A stretch of 64,000 nucleotides of DNA. It comes from DATBSK01 sp964501785 (GTDB lineage Bacteria; Actinomycetota; Acidimicrobiia; IMCC26256; PALSA-555). The position numbers and the translations under genes were made by a program. The notes under the pieces are model-generated. The model made no database searches, had not been told where the DNA came from, and worked only from the letters and a program-made list of their open reading frames with translations. Below are positions 6,186-13,490 of the stretch, one piece after another (the first letter of the stretch is position 1; every line of letters begins with the position of its first letter). Location of the stretch: the NCBI GenBank assembly GCA_964501785.1, contig CAZCUD010000001.1, forward strand, positions 372,001-436,000, given 5' to 3'.

Positions 6186-7679
6186 ATGGACGACGACCGC
6201 CGCGCTGCCGAACGTGCCGAGGACGCCGCGCTGGTCGCGCGCGCCCGGGGGGACGATCCGGACGCGTTCGGGCGCCTCTACGACCGCTGGTTCGATCGCG
6301 TCCACGATCTGGCCTTCAGGATCGTGCACGACGACGCGGCGGCTGCCGACGTCGCCCAGGACGCGTTCGTGGCCGCGTGGCGCAACCTCGAGAAGCTCGA
6401 GAAGCCCGAAGCGTTCGGCGGCTGGTTGCTGCGGATCGCCCGCAACGGAGCTCTCGACCGGAAGCGAAAGGACGCACGCGCGACGCCGGTCGACGACGAG
6501 GGCATCGCGATGATCGAGGCGACCGGCCCGTCGCCGGCGTCGGCACCGGCGGGCTTCCGGGTCGAGGACCGCACCCGCGAGAGCGACGATCCTGCCCGCG
6601 CCGCGGAGGACAACGAGCTGGCATCGCTGGTGTGGGAGTCGGCCGCCGCGCTCGGCGAGCGCGACGCCGAGATCCTCGACCTCGGTCTGCGCCACGGGCT
6701 GACCCCCGCCGAGGTCGGCGAGGTCATCGGGATGAATCGCAACGCGGCGAACCAGGCCGTGCACCGCGTGCGGAGCCGGCTCAAGGCCGCGGTCGAGGCC
6801 CGCGTGCTGTGGCGCAGCGGCGAGCCGGTGTGCGCGGGCCTCGCCGGCGCGCTGGAGGCTGCCGACGTCCACCGGTTCGGTGCCGAAGCAGTGAAGGTAG
6901 CGACGAAGCACGCGGAGAAGTGCGCGGCCTGCCAGGAGCGGCGCCAGCTGCGGCTCGAGCCCTCCAAGATGTTCGCCGCGCTGCCGATCCTCTCGGTGCC
7001 CTACCTCAAGCAGAAGATCGCGCACGCGCTCGACGCCACCGACGTGCCGATGGGGGAGTCGCAGACGCTCGCGGAGGCACCCGTCGACACCGTCGGAGGG
7101 CGCGCGCACCCCCGCGTGCGGCGGCTCGTCGGGGCCGGGGTCGGGATCATCGTGGTGGTGCTCGCCGTCGGCGTGCTGGCCGACGACGTCGACGCACCGA
7201 CGACCGAGAACGCCCTGAGCACGAGAGCGACCGCGACCACCAAGGCCGACGGCGCGACGACCACCACCGCGGTCGTCGCCGCACCCACCGCCGACCCAGA
7301 GGCGGTCACGTCCACGACCCGCGGCGCGCCGGCCGGCCTCCCGGGCGTCGAGGACCCGGGCGCGCCCGGGCCCCAGCTCGCGCCACCGACCGCGGCGCCG
7401 GTGACGCAGCCGCCTGAGGTCGGGACGGCGACGATCCGCGTCGCCCACATGGGCCGCGGCTTGGTCGCGGTCACATGGTTGTCGAGTGGAGGCACGTCGG
7501 CGTCGGTCAGCGGGCCGGGGTTCTCCGGGAGCGGCCTCTCCGGGAGCAGCGGAGCGTTCTGCCCCGTCAGTGATCCGCGAACCGGTTGCGCGACCGGCCT
7601 CACGCACACCTACACGATGACGCTGTACGGCTCGAGCGGCCAGGTGCTCGATCAGAAGAGCGCGTCAGTGACGGTGTGA
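6186..7679 (+). CDS. ECF sigma factor with fused Cys motif, membrane segment and secreted tail
   Basis: The product has 497 residues from the ATG at 6186; starts at 6120 or 6162 are possible. Sigma region 2 (FGRLYDRWFDRVHDLAFRIV ... VAQDAFVAAWRNLE) and region 4 (LTPAEVGEVIGMNRNAANQA) fill about residues 20-205. The sequence then continues with a Cys-containing segment (HAEKCAACQERR, like an anti-sigma zinc finger), one membrane helix (VGAGVGIIVVVLAVGVLA), a Thr/Ala/Pro-rich linker and an outer C-terminal domain rich in Gly and Ser. Sigma factor and anti-sigma-like sensor thus seem to share one chain, implying control at the membrane. It lies between two L,D-transpeptidase genes that could be its targets (inference). 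Confidence 0.85.
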   Translation: MDDDRRAAERAEDAALVARARGDDPDAFGRLYDRWFDRVHDLAFRIVHDDAAAADVAQDAFVAAWRNLEKLEKPEAFGGWLLRIARNGALDRKRKDARATPVDDEGIAMIEATGPSPASAPAGFRVEDRTRESDDPARAAEDNELASLVWESAAALGERDAEILDLGLRHGLTPAEVGEVIGMNRNAANQAVHRVRSRLKAAVEARVLWRSGEPVCAGLAGALEAADVHRFGAEAVKVATKHAEKCAACQERRQLRLEPSKMFAALPILSVPYLKQKIAHALDATDVPMGESQTLAEAPVDTVGGRAHPRVRRLVGAGVGIIVVVLAVGVLADDVDAPTTENALSTRATATTKADGATTTTAVVAAPTADPEAVTSTTRGAPAGLPGVEDPGAPGPQLAPPTAAPVTQPPEVGTATIRVAHMGRGLVAVTWLSSGGTSASVSGPGFSGSGLSGSSGAFCPVSDPRTGCATGLTHTYTMTLYGSSGQVLDQKSASVTV

Positions 7680-7686
7680 GCCCGCG

Positions 7687-8880
7687 CTAGGCGACGATGT
7701 CGACGGGTGTGCCGAGCGGCACGGCCTGCGCGATCTGGAGGATCACGTCGTTCAGCACCCGGATGCAGCCGTTCGACTGATCGGTGCCGAGCTGACCTTC
7801 CCACGCGCCCCCGTGGACCGCGAGCTGGCCCGGTCCGCCGTTGAACTCCTTGAGCACCTCGGAGTAGCCGGAGATGCCGAGCGCGTACGCGCCGTAGGCC
7901 CCGTTGGGTCGTGACTGAAGGTCGACCGGATCGGTGATGTAGTAGCGACCGGGCGGCGTCGGCGTCTCGGGCTTGCCGATCACGATCCCGGCCTCGAGCA
8001 CGACGTTGCCCGACTCGAGCATCTGGATCTTGTGCTCACCGAGGAAGATCTTCAGCTCGTAGGTGGTGGACCCGGGGGTCACGTCGGCCTCGCGCACCCA
8101 GCCGATCGAGCCGTTCGGTCGCATCGGCAGCAGCGCCTGGTACCAGCCGGGCTGCTGGTCGACCGCCAGGAGCGTGCGCGGCTGGAGGTACTCGGTCTGC
8201 GCGGAGAACGTGTTGATCACCTTCGCGGTGTCGGACGGCGCCTCGTACGCGTTGAGCTCCGGCACCTTGGTCGTCAGCGTGGTGAACGCCTGGAAGGCGG
8301 GCGGCGCGGTGCTGGTGGTCGTCACCCGCTGCGCCGACAGCTTGGTCTGGGGCTGCTCCTCGCCGCCCTGGCTCAGCGCGAACGCGGCGACGCCGCCGAG
8401 GAGCAGTGCCGCGACGACTCCGAGCGCGACGAAGCGCTTGCGCGAACGGTTCTTGCGCCGGCTGCGGGCCCGTCGCTCGCCCCGGGTGCCGGCGGCGACG
8501 GTGGCCTCACCCGCGGCGCGGGACGGACGCGGTGCCGGGGCGCCACCGGGGCGCTGCTGCGCTCGGGACGGACGCGGGTCGCGACCTTCGGGTGGCGGCG
8601 TCCCTGCTCCGGGCGGGGGACCGCCGCGACCGGGCGGGGGGCCACCGCGACCGGGCGGGGGACCGCCGCGACCGGGCGGGGGGCCACCGCGTCCAGGTGG
8701 AGGACCGCCGCGTCCCGGTGGAGGGCCACCGCGTCCGGGTGGGGGACCGCCGAGACCGCCGGGACCTTCGAGTGCGCCGGGACCTTCGAGGCGCCCCGGC
8801 GGCCGGCGCCGAGGATCGCCCGCGCCCGGGCCACCGGGACCCGGCGGACCGGGTGGGCGCGGGGGTTGGTTCGGCGGCAT
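7687..8880 (-). CDS. L,D-transpeptidase with Gly/Pro repeat tail and SH3-like domain
   Basis: The product has 397 residues. The cytoplasmic N-terminus is Pro/Gly-rich, with seven consecutive GGPPPG(R/A) repeats (about residues 44-92). A basic stretch RSRRKNRSRKR and a membrane helix (FVALGVVAALLLGGVAAFAL) follow, then an SH3-like region (YEAPSDTAKVINTF ... GWYQALLP). The C-terminal YkuD domain has AVHGG and SNGCIRV with the catalytic Cys. It is a second wall cross-linking enzyme, with different accessory domains from the one at 5083-6003. The long Pro-rich cytoplasmic tail is unusual for this family and may recruit partners. Confidence 0.92.
   Translation of the reverse strand: MPPNQPPRPPGPPGPGGPGAGDPRRRPPGRLEGPGALEGPGGLGGPPPGRGGPPPGRGGPPPGRGGPPPGRGGPPPGRGGPPPGRGGPPPGAGTPPPEGRDPRPSRAQQRPGGAPAPRPSRAAGEATVAAGTRGERRARSRRKNRSRKRFVALGVVAALLLGGVAAFALSQGGEEQPQTKLSAQRVTTTSTAPPAFQAFTTLTTKVPELNAYEAPSDTAKVINTFSAQTEYLQPRTLLAVDQQPGWYQALLPMRPNGSIGWVREADVTPGSTTYELKIFLGEHKIQMLESGNVVLEAGIVIGKPETPTPPGRYYITDPVDLQSRPNGAYGAYALGISGYSEVLKEFNGGPGQLAVHGGAWEGQLGTDQSNGCIRVLNDVILQIAQAVPLGTPVDIVA
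8608..8755. repeat. Tandem 21-bp coding repeat (GGPPPGR)
   Basis: About seven head-to-tail copies of a GC-rich 21-bp unit (consensus includes GGGCGGGGGACCGCCGCGAC on the + strand) encode the GGPPPGR array of the L,D-transpeptidase. The copies nearest the window start are almost identical and those further on have diverged, so the copy number may vary between strains. Confidence 0.85.
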
Positions 8881-8889
8881 CAGGGCAAG

Positions 8890-8895
8890 AGCCTA
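8890..8895 (-). promoter_or_regulatory. Putative -10 box (TAGGCT) of the repeat-tailed L,D-transpeptidase
   Basis: On the reverse strand, TAGGCT lies 9 bases before the ATG at 8880 and fits the TANNNT pattern at near-leaderless spacing. Confidence 0.4.
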
Positions 8896-8941
8896 GGACG
8901 CGTCGGGGGCGTGGTGATCGGTCGGGGCGAGCCGGCGGCGC

Positions 8942-9115
8942 TCAGGAGGAGGCCGGCGTGCGGACCTCTTCGTCGGCGGCCAGCAACATCAGCCGGAGGT
9001 CGAGGAGCAGGTCGGTGATCTCGGAGCCCGCGATCAGATCCCGGCCCCGGTACTGCTCGAGGGCTTCGTCGATGCGCTGCGTGAGTGCCGACTGGTCGGT
9101 CCGGGCCTCGTCCAT
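8942..9115 (-). CDS. Small acidic protein of unknown function (57 aa)
   Basis: An uninterrupted 57-residue frame starts at the ATG at 9115 and reads MDEARTDQSALTQRIDEALE at the N-terminus, then a Leu-rich helix (ITDLLLDLRLMLLA). It has a convincing ribosome-binding site (GGAG 5 bases upstream, with a further GAGGAGG 5' of that). Composition is acidic and predicted helical; I see no metal motif or signal peptide. It sits between the L,D-transpeptidase and sufU genes, all on the reverse strand, and may be co-transcribed with them. No known family is recognised. Confidence 0.6.
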   Translation of the reverse strand: MDEARTDQSALTQRIDEALEQYRGRDLIAGSEITDLLLDLRLMLLAADEEVRTPASS

Positions 9116-9230
9116 CAGAGCTCCGCCTCCTCGATGCGTTCGTCGGTGCTGGCTCGTCCCCCCGTGGGACTCAACGTAGTCGCGGTCACATCCATGCCCC
9201 GGGCAGGTTCCGCCGAGACCCCGCCCCGGC

Positions 9231-9707
9231 TCATTCGGCCTCGTCGTCGTCGAGACCCTGCTGGAGCGTGTTCCAGGCGAGGGTCGCGCACTTGATGCGG
9301 ACCGGGAACTTGACCACGCCCTGGAGCGCCTCGAGGTCGCCGAGGCGAACGTCGTCGTTCACGGCTTCGGTCGCATCGGTGTCCGCGCCCTCGAGGTGCG
9401 ACTCGTGGATCGACATGAGGGCCTTGAAGGCTCGGATCAGGCGACGCGCCTCGTCGACCGACTTGCCCTTGACCGCCGCGCTCATCATCGACGTCGACGC
9501 CTGGCTGATCGAGCAGCCCTGGCCCGCGGTGCGGATGTCGACGACCGTTCCGTCATCGACGTCGAGGTAGAGGATGACCTCGTCGCCGCACAGCGGGTTG
9601 AAGCCCTCGACCCGATGTGCTGGTGGCACCGGCAGCTCGCCGCGGTTTCGCGGCGCGCGGTAGTGATCGAGGATGATCTCGCGATAGAGGTCTTCGAGTC
9701 CCGACAC
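9231..9707 (-). CDS. sufU: SufU, zinc-dependent sulfurtransferase for SufS
   Basis: The product has 158 residues and full SufU length. The three conserved Cys sites are visible: NPLCGDEV, GQGCSISQASTSMM and RIKCATLAW, together with the Asp of CGDE. In Gram-positive SUF systems SufU accepts persulfide sulfur from SufS and passes it to SufBCD. It is the last gene of the reverse block sufC-sufS-sufU; only 16 bases separate it from the sufS stop. The start MSGLEDLYREIILDHY is the family's usual N-terminus. Confidence 0.94.
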   Translation of the reverse strand: MSGLEDLYREIILDHYRAPRNRGELPVPPAHRVEGFNPLCGDEVILYLDVDDGTVVDIRTAGQGCSISQASTSMMSAAVKGKSVDEARRLIRAFKALMSIHESHLEGADTDATEAVNDDVRLGDLEALQGVVKFPVRIKCATLAWNTLQQGLDDDEAE

Positions 9708-9723
9708 GCGGATGCCTCTCGGT

Positions 9724-10947
9724 CTAGAAGCCGAAGAACTGCTCGGCGCGCCGCAGCGCGTCGACCAGCGCGTCGACGTCGTGCTCGTCGTTGTACACGT
9801 AGAAGGAGGAGCGCGTCGTGGCGGGCACGCCGAGGACGCGCATCAGCGGCTTCGCGCAGTGGTGCCCGGCGCGCACGCACACGCCCTCCTCGTCGACGAC
9901 CTGGGAGATGTCGTGGGCGTGGATGTCACCGAAGAGGAACGAGACGGCGCTGCCGCGCCGTTCGACGTCGCGTGGCCCGTAGATCGTGATCCGATCGCCG
10001 AACGCCGCGTCGAGGGCCTCGAGCGCGTACGCGGTGAGGCGCTTCTCGTGCTCGCGCACCGCGTCGAGCCCGAGCCCGGTGAGGTAGTCGACCGCGGCCG
10101 CGAGGCCGGCCGCCTCGGCGATCGGCGGGGTGCCGGCCTCGAACTTCCAGGGCACGTCGTTGGTCGTGAAGCCCTCGGTGGTGACGTCGCGGATCATCTC
10201 GCCACCGCCGAGGAACGGCGGCATCGCCTCGAGCAGCTCGGCGCGCGCCCAGAGGCCGCCGATCCCGCTCGGGCCGAGCATCTTGTGGCCCGTGAAGCCG
10301 ACGAAGTCGGCGTCCCACGCACGAACGTCGACCGGCATGTGGGGCACGGCCTGCGCGGCGTCGACGAGGACGAGCGCACCGGCCGCGTGAGCGGCGTCGG
10401 CCAGCGGTCGGATCTCGTTGAGCGACCCGAGCACGTTGGACGCCGCGGTCACGCACAGCAGCCGCGCGCCGTCGAGCAGCTCGTCGAGCCGGGTCAGGTC
10501 GAGGCCGAAGTCGGCCGTGAGGGGGATCCAGCGCACCTCGATGCCCCGCTCGGCGGCGAGGAGGTGCCACGGCACCACGTTGGCGTGGTGCTCCATCTCG
10601 GTGACGACCACCGCGTCGCCCTCGCGCAGGTTGGTGCGCGCCCAGGAGTGGGCGACGAGGTTGATCGCCTCGGTGACGTTCTTCGTGAAGACGATCTCGT
10701 CGGTCTCGCCGCCGAGGAGGTCCGCGATCTTGACGCGCGCGCTCTCGTAGGCCGCCGTCGACTCCTCGGCGATCGTGTAGACGCCGCGATGAACGTTCGC
10801 GTACGACTCGCGATAGAGGCGATCCATCGCGTCGAGCACCTGGGTCGGCTTCTGGGACGACGAGGCCGAGTCGAGGTACACGAGACGCTTCCCGTGCACC
10901 TGACGCTTCAGGATGGGGAAGTCGGAGCGGACCCGAGCGACGTCCAT
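9724..10947 (-). CDS. sufS: SufS, group II cysteine desulfurase
   Basis: The product has 407 residues and the typical length. The PLP-binding lysine is in FVGFTGHKMLGPSG, and the catalytic cysteine is in VRAGHHCAKPLM. The N-terminal HGKRLVYLDSASSSQKP and EMEHHANVVPWH motifs also match. It removes sulfur from L-cysteine as an enzyme-bound persulfide for SufU. Its ATG overlaps the TGA of the upstream sufC by one base (TGATG), so translation is coupled. It is not an EgtE-type lyase, although the ergothioneine operon is adjacent. Confidence 0.95.
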   Translation of the reverse strand: MDVARVRSDFPILKRQVHGKRLVYLDSASSSQKPTQVLDAMDRLYRESYANVHRGVYTIAEESTAAYESARVKIADLLGGETDEIVFTKNVTEAINLVAHSWARTNLREGDAVVVTEMEHHANVVPWHLLAAERGIEVRWIPLTADFGLDLTRLDELLDGARLLCVTAASNVLGSLNEIRPLADAAHAAGALVLVDAAQAVPHMPVDVRAWDADFVGFTGHKMLGPSGIGGLWARAELLEAMPPFLGGGEMIRDVTTEGFTTNDVPWKFEAGTPPIAEAAGLAAAVDYLTGLGLDAVREHEKRLTAYALEALDAAFGDRITIYGPRDVERRGSAVSFLFGDIHAHDISQVVDEEGVCVRAGHHCAKPLMRVLGVPATTRSSFYVYNDEHDVDALVDALRRAEQFFGF

Positions 10948-11720
10948 CAGGCGGTGCTCCCCGCGGTGGAGCGGAAGGCGTCGAAGCCCTCGCGCTCGAC
11001 CGTGTCGACGAGCTCCGATCCGCCGGACGCCACGACGCGGCCGTCGAGCAGGATGTGGACCCGATCAGTCGTGAGGTGGTCGAGGATCCGCCGGTAGTGC
11101 GTGATCAGCAGGATGCCCAGCTCGGGGCGGGCCTCGCGGACTTGCGACACGCCCTCGGCCACGACGCGCAGCGCGTCGATGTCGAGGCCGGAGTCGGTCT
11201 CGTCGAGGATCGCGACCTCCGGCTCGAGCAGCGCCATCTGGAGGATCTCGTTGCGCTTCTTCTCTCCGCCCGAGAAGCCCTCGTTGAGGTAGCGCTGCGT
11301 GAACCGGTCGTCCATGCCCAGGCGTGCCGACCAGTCGAGCAGGGCCATGCGCACCTCGAGGATCGACAGGTCGGGGATGCCCTTGCGGGCCGCCATCGCC
11401 TGGCGCAGGAAGTTGAGGACGCTGACCCCGGGGATCTCCTCGGGGTGCTGGAAGCCCAGGAACATGCCGCGTGCGGCTCGCTCGTCGGTCGAGGCATCGG
11501 TGAGGTCCTCGCCGCCGACGAGGATCCGACCCCCGGTGATGCGGTAGGCCGGGTCGCCGAGGAGGGTCTTCGCGAGGGTCGACTTGCCCGAGCCGTTGGG
11601 GCCCATGAGCGCGTGCAGCTCGCCGGGCGCGACGGTCAACGAGACCCCACGCAGGATCTCGGTGTCGTCGACGGTCACGTGCAGGTCACGGACGTCCAGT
11701 GCGGGCGAGGCGCCGGCCAT
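10947..11720 (-). CDS. sufC: SufC, ATPase of the SufBCD complex (second copy)
   Basis: The product has 257 residues from the ATG at 11720. I prefer this start to one nine bases upstream because a TATCAT -10 box sits exactly 7 bases before it, which suits leaderless translation. Walker A is GPNGSGKST, the signature is FSGGEKKR, Walker B is VAILDETDSGLD and the H-loop is LITHYRRIL. Compared with the copy at 787-1590 it is closer to the canonical actinobacterial SufC. It heads the reverse block sufC-sufS-sufU. The cell thus has two SufC ATPases within 11 kb; which one pairs with the SufD at the window edge is unclear. Confidence 0.92.
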   Translation of the reverse strand: MAGASPALDVRDLHVTVDDTEILRGVSLTVAPGELHALMGPNGSGKSTLAKTLLGDPAYRITGGRILVGGEDLTDASTDERAARGMFLGFQHPEEIPGVSVLNFLRQAMAARKGIPDLSILEVRMALLDWSARLGMDDRFTQRYLNEGFSGGEKKRNEILQMALLEPEVAILDETDSGLDIDALRVVAEGVSQVREARPELGILLITHYRRILDHLTTDRVHILLDGRVVASGGSELVDTVEREGFDAFRSTAGSTA

Positions 11721-11727
11721 CCGACCC

Positions 11728-11733
11728 ATGATA
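11728..11733 (-). promoter_or_regulatory. Putative -10 box (TATCAT) of the sufC-sufS-sufU operon
   Basis: On the reverse strand, TATCAT is followed by 7 bases and then the ATG at 11720. Just upstream, GATAGGGG and AATTATC make this the most AT-rich spot nearby. The spacing implies leaderless mRNA. Confidence 0.55.
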
Positions 11734-11779
11734 ATTCCCCTATCCCCGTAGTGGAAACTCGGGGTTCACCCGCTCCCGG

Positions 11780-12760
11780 TCAACGAACCGGTCGGGACAG
11801 GCTGAGCGCGAAGTCGCCGGGGGGATCGGTCCACCAGGCGGCGAGCTCCAGGCCGGCGGCGGCGAGCTCGGACTCGACGCGCTCCCGACGGAACTTGGCG
11901 CTGATCTCGGTGCGCATCTCCTCGCCGGCCGCGAACTCGACGACGAGGTCGAGCCCGCCGACGGTCACCTGCATGGGTGCCGTCGCGCGGAGGCGCATCT
12001 CGATCCACTCCTCGTCGGGAACGAAGCGAGCGACGTGCTCGAACGCGTCGGGTCGGAAGTCGGCGTCGAGCTCGCGATTGACAACGTGCAGCACGTTGCG
12101 GTTGAACTCGGCGGTGACGCCTGCCGCGTCGTCGTACGCGGCCTCGAGGCGCGCGACGTCCTTCACGAGATCGGTGCCGAGCAGCAGGCCGTCGTCGGGG
12201 CCGAGGCCGCTCGCGACCTCGGCCAGGAACTTCGCCCGCTCGGGGGGTGCAAGGTTGCCGATGGTGCCGCCGAGGAACGCGACGAGTCGGCGGCCTCCGG
12301 TCGGCAGCTCCGGCAGGTGTCGCTCGAAGTCGCCCACGACCGCGTGGACCTCGACGCCGTACTCGTGGGCGACGGCAGCAGCAGCGTCGCGAAGCGTCTG
12401 CTCGCTCACGTCGAAGGGCACGAAACGGCGCAGCGTTCCTGCGTCCGCGAGTGCCGTGAGCAGCACGCGCGTCTTCTCCGACGTGCCCGAGCCGAGCTCG
12501 ACGAGCGTGGAAGCGCGCGACGCGGTCGCGATCTCCGCAGCACGCGCGTCGAGGATCGCTCGCTCGGCTCGCGTCGGGTAGTACTCGGGGAGCCTGGTGA
12601 TCTCGTCGAAGAGCTGCGAGCCCCGGTCGTCGTAGAACCACTTCGGCGGGAGCTCCTTCGGCGACGCCGTGAGACCCTGGCGGACGTCGGCGGCGAGCGC
12701 GAGCGCCACCTCGTCGTCCGACAGGTGGACGTCGACCCGGATCGGCGCCGGCTCGATCAC
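11780..12760 (-). CDS. egtD: EgtD, L-histidine N-alpha-methyltransferase
   Basis: The product has 326 residues from the GTG at 12760, which overlaps the EgtC stop (GTGA). EgtD trimethylates histidine with three SAM to hercynine, the first committed step of ergothioneine synthesis. The fold shows the family N-terminus PPKWFYDDRGSQLFDEITRL, then the SAM-binding LVELGSGTSEKT, FVPFDVSE and FLGGTIGN, and the downstream NRELDADFRPDAFEHVA substrate region. Length and motifs match mycobacterial EgtD. It is the last gene of the operon egtA-B-C-D. Confidence 0.95.
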   Translation of the reverse strand: MIEPAPIRVDVHLSDDEVALALAADVRQGLTASPKELPPKWFYDDRGSQLFDEITRLPEYYPTRAERAILDARAAEIATASRASTLVELGSGTSEKTRVLLTALADAGTLRRFVPFDVSEQTLRDAAAAVAHEYGVEVHAVVGDFERHLPELPTGGRRLVAFLGGTIGNLAPPERAKFLAEVASGLGPDDGLLLGTDLVKDVARLEAAYDDAAGVTAEFNRNVLHVVNRELDADFRPDAFEHVARFVPDEEWIEMRLRATAPMQVTVGGLDLVVEFAAGEEMRTEISAKFRRERVESELAAAGLELAAWWTDPPGDFALSLSRPVR

Positions 12761-13488
12761 GTGACCGCGCCCGCGTGGTCGGAGTCGTCGCGCGCGACGA
12801 GGGTCACGGTGCGGTCGGGGACCCGGCGCCAGCCCGGACCGTCGTCGAGGGGCTCGGACGCGACGAACGTGCCGTCCCGGAAGAGCGAGTTGCCCCATGC
12901 CGTCGCCGCGACGACACGTCCGTCGCTGAGGAGGAGGTTGAGCCGGCCGGTCGTGCGCTCGTCGACCCGATGCACGACGGCGAGGAGCGCATCGCTCGGG
13001 GACGCGCCGGCGTCGAGCGCGTCGAGCGCCATCGCGAAGAGGACTTCGGTGTCGGCGTCGCCCTCGATGCCGTCGAGGCGGGCCTGGGTCGTGAGGCCGC
13101 GGAGCTCGTCGCCGACTCCGTCGAAGAAGCCGTCGACGATCCCGTTGAGCGAGAAGAGCCACTCGCCGTCGGTGAAGGGGGCGCTGCCGGTCTCGACGAT
13201 CGAGGCCCCGGGCGACGCGAGCCGCGCCGCGGCCATCGCCGAGGTCGTGACCACCGAGGCGGCGAGCTCGGCGAGGGCCGGGTCGTCCCACATGGAGACC
13301 GCGGACCGGTAGCGCTGGACCCGTCCCTGGTCGTCGAACCAGCCGACGCCCCACCCGTCGGGGTTCTCGTCCCCGCTCGTCTGGTGCTTGGGCGTCCGGG
13401 CCTGGTGCACGAGGGCGTGTGGCGCGTCGACGAGCGGCCCCGCGAGTCGCAGGGGGGTCGAGCTGGCGAACGCGAGGTGGCGGCACAC
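12757..13488 (-). CDS. egtC: EgtC, gamma-glutamyl hercynylcysteine S-oxide amidohydrolase
   Basis: The product has 243 residues from the GTG at 13488, which sets the catalytic Cys at residue 2 (VCRHLAF), as required for an N-terminal-nucleophile class II glutaminase fold. Other motifs are NPDGWGVGWF and FSLNGIVDGF, and the C-terminal half has the usual ARDDSDH end. EgtC removes the gamma-glutamyl group from the EgtB product. It starts 2 bases after the egtB stop and overlaps egtD, so the cluster is tightly coupled. Confidence 0.94.
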   Translation of the reverse strand: MCRHLAFASSTPLRLAGPLVDAPHALVHQARTPKHQTSGDENPDGWGVGWFDDQGRVQRYRSAVSMWDDPALAELAASVVTTSAMAAARLASPGASIVETGSAPFTDGEWLFSLNGIVDGFFDGVGDELRGLTTQARLDGIEGDADTEVLFAMALDALDAGASPSDALLAVVHRVDERTTGRLNLLLSDGRVVAATAWGNSLFRDGTFVASEPLDDGPGWRRVPDRTVTLVARDDSDHAGAVT

Positions 13489-13490
13489 GG

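Noticed and set aside
9724..10947. EgtE (ergothioneine lyase) because it neighbours the egt genes
   Set aside because: RAGHHCA and the adjacent SufU and SufC mark it as SufS.
9712..11097. Long forward-strand open frame opposite sufS
   Set aside because: Antisense to a complete cysteine desulfurase with catalytic Lys and Cys. The product is Arg/Asp/Val-rich with no domain.
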